A stretch of DNA of 64,000 nt. Source: Streptomyces sulfonofaciens. GTDB taxonomy: Bacteria > Actinomycetota > Actinomycetes > Streptomycetales > Streptomycetaceae. Below the pieces are notes generated by a model. That model was not told where the DNA came from. It ran no database searches and saw only the letters and a list, made by a program, of their open reading frames with translations. The stretch spans positions 284,061 through 348,060 of the forward strand of contig NZ_BNCD01000003.1 of NCBI RefSeq assembly GCF_014656295.1. Reading direction: 5' to 3'. This document shows, piece by piece, positions 58,513 through 64,000 of this stretch. Position 1 is the first letter of the stretch; each line of letters opens with the position of its first letter. The position numbers were made by a program, and so were the translations under genes.

Positions 58513-60912
58513 ATGAGCGGCCGGGCCCGGATGTCGCTGTGCGCGGCGGCGGCCACCCTGCTGACGGCGTGCGCGCTGCTGCCGCTGGTCGACCCGTCGA
58601 CCTGGCTGATCAAGGCGGCCTTCCTGCTGGTGGTGCAGACGGCGGTGGGCGCGGCGGCCCGCCGGGTGCCGCTGGCCAGGCCCCTGGCGGTGGCCGCGCA
58701 GGCCGTGGTGACGCTGATGCTGCTGACCCTGGTGTTCGCCCGTCAGCAGGCCGTCGCCGGGCTGGTGCCGACCCCTGAGGTGTTCCACCGGTTCGCCCTG
58801 CTGATCCAGCTCGGCCGCGACGACGTCCGCCAGTACGCGATCCCGGCGCCGCTGACCGACGGGATCCAGCTCATGCTGATCGGTGGCGTCCTGGTGATCG
58901 GCCTCGCGGTGGACGTCCTGGCGGTGACCTGCCGCAGCGCGGCCCCGGCCGGGCTGCCGCTGCTGGCGCTCTACGCCGTCGCGGCGGGCCTGTCGCAGAG
59001 CTCGGCCGACTGGCTGTGGTTCCTGCTGGCGGCGGTGGGGTACCTGCTGCTGCTCCTCGCGGAGGGCCGGGACCGGTTGTCCCGGTGGGGCCGGGTCTTC
59101 AGCGGGGCGCCGCGCCCGGCGGGCGGACGGGTCGGCGCGGGCGGTGCGGAGGCGGGCGGCGCCGTCGCACCCGTCCGTGCGGGCCGCAGGATCGGCGCGG
59201 TCGCGCTGGGCATCGCGCTCGTCGTCCCCCTGGTACTGCCCACGCTGGACGGCGGCCTGCTCGACCCGGCGGCCCACGGTGGCGGTGTCGGCCCTGGCGG
59301 CGGCACCATCTCCGCGGTCAATCCGCTGGTCTCGTTGCAGAACAGCCTCAATCAGCCCGAGGACCGGCAGGTGCTGACGTACCGCACCCGTCCCGGCACC
59401 GCGAACGACCAGTACCTGCGGATCGTCTCGCTCGACGAGTTCGACGGCACCACGTGGAAGCCCGCGGTCCGCCACATCACCGACGTGCCGAACGTCCTCC
59501 CGGCCCCGCAGGGGCTCAGCCCCGGTGTGCGCACCACGGAGATCAGGACCACCGTCAGGACCGCGGGCTGGTACGCGCAGGACTGGCTGCCGATGCCGTA
59601 TCCGGCCAGCCAGGTCCGCATCGACGGCCGCTGGCGGTACGAGCCGGTGGGCCGCACACTCGTCGGCGATCACGGCCAGACCACCAGGGGGGCGTCGTAC
59701 GAGGTCACCAGCCTGGCCGTGGCCCCCACGCCCAGGCAGCTCGCCGACGCCCCGAAGCCGCCGCGGCAACTGCTGAACGAGTTCACCAAGGTGCCGCCGT
59801 CGCTGCCGGCGGTGGTCGCCGACACCGCCCGCCAGGTCACCAAGGGCGCGAGGAACGACTACGAACGCGCGGTGAAGCTTCAGGACTGGTTCGCGGTGGA
59901 CGGCGGGTTCACCTACAACACCAATGTGCAGGCCGGTACGGGGCCGGACGCGATCGCGCGGTTCCTGCGACTGAAGGAGGGCTTCTGCGTCCACTTCTCG
60001 TTCTCGATGGCCGCCATGGCGAGGACGCTGGGCATCCCGGCCCGGGTCGCGGTCGGCTTCACGCCCGGCACCGCGACCGCGGACGGCTCGATGTCGGTGG
60101 GCCTGAAGGACGCGCACGCCTGGCCGGAGCTGTACTTCGAGGGCGTGGGCTGGACCCGCTTCGAGCCCACGCCGAACCGCGGCAGCGTGCCCGACTACAC
60201 CCGGCCCGACACCCCGGGCGACATCTCCAGCGATCCCGCCGCGCCCTCCCAGGCCGAGCCGGACGCACCGTCCTCGCAGCCGACGGCTCCGGACACCTGC
60301 TCCGCGGACGACAAGAAGCTCGGCTCCTGCCAGAGCGCGGCTCCGCAGGCGGGCGGCGGGTCCGGCGGCGGCGGGCCGTCGGCCGGTCTGATCGTCGGGG
60401 GCTCCGCGGCCGCGCTGGCGCTCCTCGCACTGCCGCTGCTGCCCATGCTGTGGCGGCTGCGGGTGCGCGCCCGCCGGCTGGGGGGCGACGCCGGGGTCGA
60501 CGTGGCCGCACGCACCCTGGCCGGCTGGATGGAGGTCACGGACACGGCGTGGGACCACGGCATCGTGCCCGACGCGTCCGAGACGCCGCGCAAGGCCGCC
60601 GACCGGATCGTGCGGGCGGCCCGCCTCGATCCGGACGCCGCGGCCGGCGTGCACCGGGTGGCGGCCGCCGTGGAACAGGTGCTCTACGCCCCGGATCCGC
60701 AGCCGGCACCTGGCCTGGCCGACGACGTACGGCGGCTGAAGAGCGCGCTGGCGGCCCCCGCCGGTCGCGCCACCCGTCTGCGCGTGCTCCTCGCCCCGCG
60801 CTCGGCCGCCCGTGTGGCCTGGGCGTTCGCCGACTGGCGCCGGGAGCAGGCCAGGCGCTGGGCGCGGTACCGGGCCCAGCTCCGTCCGACGCTCAGGCGC
60901 GCTTCCCGGTAG
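58513..60912 (+). CDS. TgpA-type membrane transglutaminase-like protein
   Basis: The 799-residue protein has about six hydrophobic segments in the first 220 residues and an exported transglutaminase-like domain. A final membrane segment lies near 640 and a cytoplasmic DUF4129-like tail follows. The catalytic Cys is in KEGFCVHFS (near 493), the His in DAHAWPELY (near 535) and the acid in RFEPTPNRG. It is the third gene of the MoxR-DUF58-TgpA operon and may modify cell-surface protein or peptide substrates; the substrate is unknown. The ATG has CGGAGG six bases upstream. Confidence 0.9.
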   Translation: MSGRARMSLCAAAATLLTACALLPLVDPSTWLIKAAFLLVVQTAVGAAARRVPLARPLAVAAQAVVTLMLLTLVFARQQAVAGLVPTPEVFHRFALLIQLGRDDVRQYAIPAPLTDGIQLMLIGGVLVIGLAVDVLAVTCRSAAPAGLPLLALYAVAAGLSQSSADWLWFLLAAVGYLLLLLAEGRDRLSRWGRVFSGAPRPAGGRVGAGGAEAGGAVAPVRAGRRIGAVALGIALVVPLVLPTLDGGLLDPAAHGGGVGPGGGTISAVNPLVSLQNSLNQPEDRQVLTYRTRPGTANDQYLRIVSLDEFDGTTWKPAVRHITDVPNVLPAPQGLSPGVRTTEIRTTVRTAGWYAQDWLPMPYPASQVRIDGRWRYEPVGRTLVGDHGQTTRGASYEVTSLAVAPTPRQLADAPKPPRQLLNEFTKVPPSLPAVVADTARQVTKGARNDYERAVKLQDWFAVDGGFTYNTNVQAGTGPDAIARFLRLKEGFCVHFSFSMAAMARTLGIPARVAVGFTPGTATADGSMSVGLKDAHAWPELYFEGVGWTRFEPTPNRGSVPDYTRPDTPGDISSDPAAPSQAEPDAPSSQPTAPDTCSADDKKLGSCQSAAPQAGGGSGGGGPSAGLIVGGSAAALALLALPLLPMLWRLRVRARRLGGDAGVDVAARTLAGWMEVTDTAWDHGIVPDASETPRKAADRIVRAARLDPDAAAGVHRVAAAVEQVLYAPDPQPAPGLADDVRRLKSALAAPAGRATRLRVLLAPRSAARVAWAFADWRREQARRWARYRAQLRPTLRRASR

Positions 60913-61385
60913 CCGCCGGGGCCCTGCCCGCGGCACGGTTCCTGTGCCGGGCCGGGGCCCGAGGCGGGGCCGGGGGCGCCGTGCCCGGGGCCGGGGGCCT
61001 GGGAGCCGGGCCCTGAGCCTGAACCTGAGCTTGAGGGTGATGGCCGTGCCGGTCCTGCGGTGTCCGCGGCGGATGCGGGGGCGCCGTCACCATGGGCGCC
61101 GGCGGGGCGGGGCCGGTGTTCGCAGTGCACTCGGAGAGCAACAGGGACCGCCTTGGCACAGGGCGGCCCGAGGAGTGCACGAGCGCCGGCCACCCGCTGA
61201 GGGGCCCCCGCCGGGGCGAGCGGGCAGCTCCGGACGGCGGCCATGGGGACGGCGCGCCTCCACGGCAGGGGCCATGGAGACGGTGGGCGTGCGCCGAACG
61301 GCGGCGCACGACTGAGGGCGACCCATCACACATGGTCGCCCTCTGCAACGTTATGAAGTGCGCCGGCCGCCCGCCGACGGGATCG
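60913..61385. other. Intergenic region between convergent TgpA and DUF3040 genes, no gene seen
   Basis: These 473 bases hold no credible gene. The first part (60920-61030) is G/C-repetitive, with a small hairpin CGGCAC...GTGCCG near 60933-60951 that might terminate the TgpA operon. Confidence 0.4.
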
Positions 61386-61799
61386 TCACTGACCCTGTTC
61401 GTCCTGGCGTCGCTGCCAGCGCTCCTCGATACGGTCCATCATGGAGCGGCGCTGCCTGCTCGGACGGCCGCTGGGCCGACTGCCCTGCGCGCCCGCGCCG
61501 GCACCCGCGCCCGACTGCTCGCCCGGCCGCGGCGCCTTGCGCCACCCGGTTACGGCGAGCACGGCACACCCCAGCATGACCAGGAAACCCACCACGCTGA
61601 TCCAGATCAGCTGAGCGACCATCCCGGCCATGAGGAGCACGATACCGACCAGGAAGCCGACAACCGCCAGATACGCCCGGCGACGGGTATACCTGCGCAG
61701 CCCGCTTCTCTCAAGCGCTGTCGCGAACTTGGGATCTTCGGCGTACAGCGCTCGCTCCATTTGCTCGAGCATTCGCTGCTCGTGCTCCGAGAGCGGCAC
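61386..61799 (-). CDS. DUF3040 family membrane protein
   Basis: The 137-residue actinobacterial protein begins with the family motif PLSEHEQRMLEQMERALYAEDPKFA, quoted in part as LSEHEQRMLEQME. It then has two membrane segments (about 43-63 and 68-86) and a basic, Gly/Ala/Arg-rich cytoplasmic tail. Its function is unknown. DUF3040 genes are common beside the division cluster of actinobacteria. The GTG start has GGAGG about seven bases upstream. Transcription is independent of the TgpA operon, which converges on it. Confidence 0.9.
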   Translation of the reverse strand: MPLSEHEQRMLEQMERALYAEDPKFATALERSGLRRYTRRRAYLAVVGFLVGIVLLMAGMVAQLIWISVVGFLVMLGCAVLAVTGWRKAPRPGEQSGAGAGAGAQGSRPSGRPSRQRRSMMDRIEERWQRRQDEQGQ

Positions 61800-62045
61800 G
61801 GAGTCCTCCTCATCGTGCAGTCGCCGGGGCGACCGGGGGTCCCCTTCAGGATAGGCAGGGAATCGCCCCCGTGAAACCCGCCCCTCTACGCCAACTCACC
61901 ACCCGGGCCGCCATGCGGTCCGAGTCGCTGAAGCCTGCATTCCCCAACGATCGGCCGGTCATGCCCGACCGTCTCCTTCGATCATACGGCGCCGGGCGTC
62001 CGATCGGGTGGGGGTGAAGCACTCCATTCGCCGATGCGCCGCTGA

Positions 62046-62840
62046 TCAGCGGCCGTCGTCCGCCCCGTTCCCGGCCCCGGTACGGCTCTGCTGCTCGCCG
62101 AGCACGTGGAGCTGGGTGGCGACGGACTGGAAGGCAGGCAGTTCAGCGGCCGCGGCCTCCAACTGCAGCAGACCGTCGAGGGCGCCCGGTTCGGTGTCGA
62201 CGAGGACGCCGGGGACCAGGTCGGCGAAGACCCGCACCCCGTGCACCGCCTCGACCCGCACGCCCGCCGTCTCGACGAGCGCGGTCAGTTGCTCGACGGT
62301 GAACCGCCGCGGCACGGGGTCCCCGGCGCCCCAGCGGCCCTGCGGGTCGGTGAGGGCCTGGTGCGCCTCGGTGAAGTGGCCGGCCAGCGCGCGGGCGAGC
62401 ACCGCGCCGCCCAGGCCCGCGGCGAGCAGGCTGAGCACGCCGGAGGGGCGCAGCGCTCCGACCACGTTGCGGAGTCCTTCGGCGGGCTCGTCCATGTACT
62501 CCAGGACGCCGTGGCAGAGCACCGCGTCGTACCCGCCGCGCTCGACGACGTCGAAGAGGCCGTGGGCGTCGCCCTGGACACCTTGGATGCGGTCGTCGAC
62601 CCCGGCCTCCGCGGCTCGGCGCTCCAGCGCGAACAGGGCGTTCGGGCTGGGGTCGACCACGGTGACGCGGTGGCCGAGGCGGGCGACGGGCACGGCGAAC
62701 TTGCCGCTGCCGCCGCCGGTGTCCAGGACGTCGAGCTGCTCCCGGCCCGTGGCCTTGGCCCGGTGCTCGAGGGCGTCCTTGAGCACCTCCCAGACCACGG
62801 CGGTACGGAGGGAGGCGCGGGGGCGCATCGGGTCCGACAC
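62046..62840 (-). CDS. Class I SAM-dependent methyltransferase
   Basis: The 264-residue protein has a Rossmann methyltransferase fold. The SAM-binding motif is LDVLDTGGGSGKFAVPVA, quoted in part as DTGGGSGKFA (about 41-50), then VVDPSPNAL, and the later VLCHGVLEYMDEP. It resembles the SmtA/CmoM group, small-molecule or tRNA-modifying methyltransferases; the substrate cannot be decided. The GTG at 62840 has GAGGAG eight bases upstream. It is independent of the DUF3040 gene by 246 bases. Confidence 0.9.
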   Translation of the reverse strand: MSDPMRPRASLRTAVVWEVLKDALEHRAKATGREQLDVLDTGGGSGKFAVPVARLGHRVTVVDPSPNALFALERRAAEAGVDDRIQGVQGDAHGLFDVVERGGYDAVLCHGVLEYMDEPAEGLRNVVGALRPSGVLSLLAAGLGGAVLARALAGHFTEAHQALTDPQGRWGAGDPVPRRFTVEQLTALVETAGVRVEAVHGVRVFADLVPGVLVDTEPGALDGLLQLEAAAAELPAFQSVATQLHVLGEQQSRTGAGNGADDGR

Positions 62841-63233
62841 GGGATTGACTCCTCGGCGCGGCACCGCCTCATGTCGGGCGGAGCGATCGGGACCTCCCCG
62901 GCCTGGGCCGGGAGGAAGGGTTTGCGGGCGTCCCCACCCTATTGCCTCCTGACCGGGGGCTCCGGCACGGTCTCCGCCGGACGGCGGCGGCCGCCGCGGC
63001 CGCGGCGGCCCGGCCTGGCCCAGGGCCGGGCGCCCTCGGGCTGCGGCCGGCACCGCGCCGCACGGTGCACGCCCCGCCCACCGCGCGGCACCGCAGCACG
63101 CACACCGCGCGGCCGGCCCCCGGCCTCGGGGCCTCTTGCCCTGGCGGGCGCCCGGCGCCCCGGGGCCGGCTGCCCCGGCGGACGCCCGGCCCCGGTGCCG
63201 CGGGGGCCGGGCGCGGCCCGGCGCAGGGGGCCG
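62841..63233. other. Intergenic region with a long perfect palindrome
   Basis: I see no gene in these 393 bases. Positions 62989-63010 form a perfect 22-bp G/C palindrome, followed by an imperfect inverted repeat to about 63030. The region lies between the HEPN-type gene and the methyltransferase gene, both on the minus strand. It may carry the terminator of the former and the promoter of the latter. Confidence 0.5.
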
Positions 63234-63812
63234 TCAGCCCGCGTCCTGGATACGCTCCCCCGCGGCGGGGCGGTGCGGGTCGTCGGCCGCGGGGGGCTCC
63301 CGGTGGTCGCCGGAGGGCTGCGGCAGCACCGGCTGGAGCGTCAGCAGGCGCTCGACCAGGCGCAGGAACATCGCACCGTCCCGCAGCAGGTCGTCGGCCT
63401 CGCGGCGGGTCACCGCGCCGCGTATGCCCGCCTCCGCGCGGGCCCTGCGGTGGGCACCGGAGGCGAACAGGGCGCTCCATTCGGTCAGCTCGGGAGCCGT
63501 CTCGGGGAGCACCTCCCAGGCACTCCTGATGCGCGCCCTGCGACGGGCGGTGGGTTCGGGCCGGCCGCGGGCGGCGAGCACGGCGGCCGCGGTGCGCAGC
63601 GCGGCGAGGTGTGCGGTGGCATAGCGCTCGTTGGGCGCGTCGAGCAGCGCCGCCTCTTCGAGTCCCGCGCGGGCCTGGGCGAGCAGGTCGAGCGCGGCGG
63701 GCGGGGCCGTGGTGCGGCGCAGCACGGGGTGGACGTCGGTGGCGGGACCGGTCAGCGAGGGGGCAGGGCCGGTGGTGCGGCGGCGGGCGGCTGCTGCGGG
63801 GTACCTGGCCAT
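63234..63812 (-). CDS. SAV_6107-type HEPN-domain protein
   Basis: The 192-residue helical protein matches the Streptomyces SAV_6107 family of HEPN-fold proteins. The core includes LLAQARAGLEEAALLDAPNERYATAHLAALRTAAAVLAARG, quoted in part as NERYATAHLAALRTAAAVL. A second part holds SAWEVLPETAPELTEWSALFASGAH. I cannot pick out the R-x4-6-H ribonuclease motif with certainty (a candidate is RYATAH). Function is unknown. The ATG at 63812 has a strong AGGAGG site. Its promoter matches the RecA-NDp type DNA-damage motif, so damage induction is likely. Confidence 0.85.
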   Translation of the reverse strand: MARYPAAAARRRTTGPAPSLTGPATDVHPVLRRTTAPPAALDLLAQARAGLEEAALLDAPNERYATAHLAALRTAAAVLAARGRPEPTARRRARIRSAWEVLPETAPELTEWSALFASGAHRRARAEAGIRGAVTRREADDLLRDGAMFLRLVERLLTLQPVLPQPSGDHREPPAADDPHRPAAGERIQDAG

Positions 63813-63860
63813 GGCGTACCTCCTGTCGTCTGTGTGACGGCCTGGTGGCCGTCGGTACAC

Positions 63861-63883
63861 ATCGTGGACCATGCCACTGACAA
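63861..63883 (-). promoter_or_regulatory. RecA-NDp-type (LexA-independent) DNA-damage promoter
   Basis: On the minus strand TTGTCAGTGGC (63883-63873) is followed by six bases and then CACGAT (63866-63861). The first eleven bases agree fully with the Streptomyces/mycobacterial damage motif TTGTCAGTGGC-N6-TAGggT, and the spacing is exact; the -10 has C for T at its first base. A start site near 63855 leaves a leader of about 43 bases before the HEPN gene. Confidence 0.8.
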
Positions 63884-64000
63884 TCGGTTCTGACCTGGCC
63901 TTTTGCTTCGATCGCCCGTTCGGTGCGGTGGCAGGAGCCGCGTGCCGCGCAGGAGGACGGCTCCCACCGCCCGGATGCCCCCGGCCGCTCGGCTTCCCGG

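Noticed and set aside
57730..60936. A 1068-codon minus-strand frame over DUF58 and TgpA
   Set aside because: It is antisense to well-supported genes and Arg/Gly/Pro-rich throughout.
62989..63010. 22-bp perfect palindrome considered as an operator or origin element
   Set aside because: It consists only of G and C in a very GC-rich intergenic stretch, where such palindromes arise easily. A terminator is the simpler reading.
63873..64000. A gene start at the right window edge
   Set aside because: Short open frames exist but none has a ribosome site or a recognisable sequence. The stretch holds the HEPN-gene promoter and otherwise nothing I can support.

Overview
The window is chromosomal DNA of a Streptomyces. 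The evidence is its very high GC, the frequent GTG starts with AGGAGG-type ribosome sites, the actinobacterial gene families (NYN, DUF3040, SAV_6107-type HEPN, LL-DAP-type MurE, PriA instead of separate HisA and TrpF) and the gene order his–trpE, dnaE, lspA, ileS, divIVA–sepF–ftsZ, mur/fts genes, MoxR. I know this order as the conserved core of Streptomyces chromosomes. I see no insertion sequence, prophage, CRISPR array, tRNA or rRNA, so this is core genome rather than an accessory island.

Layout. 1-2658 (minus): hisI, trpE and a Trp-region membrane protein that runs off the left edge. 2762-3397 (plus): a DinB-like protein. 3831-9706 (minus): a tightly packed histidine operon, hisD-hisC-hisB-small membrane protein-hisH-priA-ridA-hisF, mostly joined by 4-base overlaps. 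10104-13188 (plus): a membrane-anchored repeat protein, a stand-alone LON-domain protein and a YbaK-type tRNA deacylase. 13553-17722 (minus): a membrane protein, an ABC-2 exporter pair and a NYN-domain protein. 18287-21838 (minus): dnaE. 22133-27111: DUF2252, a DsbA-like membrane-anchored thioredoxin, a hydrolase and an MscS channel. 27320-31739 (minus): GNAT, RluD-like pseudouridine synthase, lspA and a DksA/TraR-like protein, with a remarkable tandem-repeat intergenic stretch between the last two. 32111-35611 (plus): ileS behind a translational T-box riboswitch.

35926-54622 (minus): the division and cell-wall cluster, read as rsmH-ftsL-ftsI-murE-murF-mraY-murD-ftsW-murG-ftsQ-ftsZ-pgeF-yggS-sepF-yggT-divIVA. 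It supplies the cytoplasmic peptidoglycan precursors (MurE, MurF, MraY, MurD, MurG), the septal synthase (FtsW/FtsI with FtsQ/FtsL), the Z-ring (FtsZ/SepF) and the polar-growth organiser DivIVA. Candidate promoters lie before rsmH and before ftsZ, and a strong terminator follows divIVA. 55135-60912 (plus): a beta-carbonic anhydrase and a MoxR/DUF58/transglutaminase operon. 61386-63812 (minus): DUF3040, a methyltransferase and an HEPN-family protein.

The points I find most worth following are: (i) the isoleucyl-tRNA synthetase carries GAHH instead of the HIGH-type signature, the variant connected with mupirocin hyper-resistance, and is governed by a legible translational T-box; (ii) the HEPN-family gene at 63234-63812 has a near-perfect LexA-independent DNA-damage (RecA-NDp type) promoter; (iii) FtsI has KTA in place of the third penicillin-binding motif KTG; (iv) the DksA-like protein has lost its fourth zinc cysteine and carries a histone-like tail; (v) the lspA-dksA intergenic region is built from tandem duplications, including five 18-bp units. 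I found no clearly new multi-gene system.
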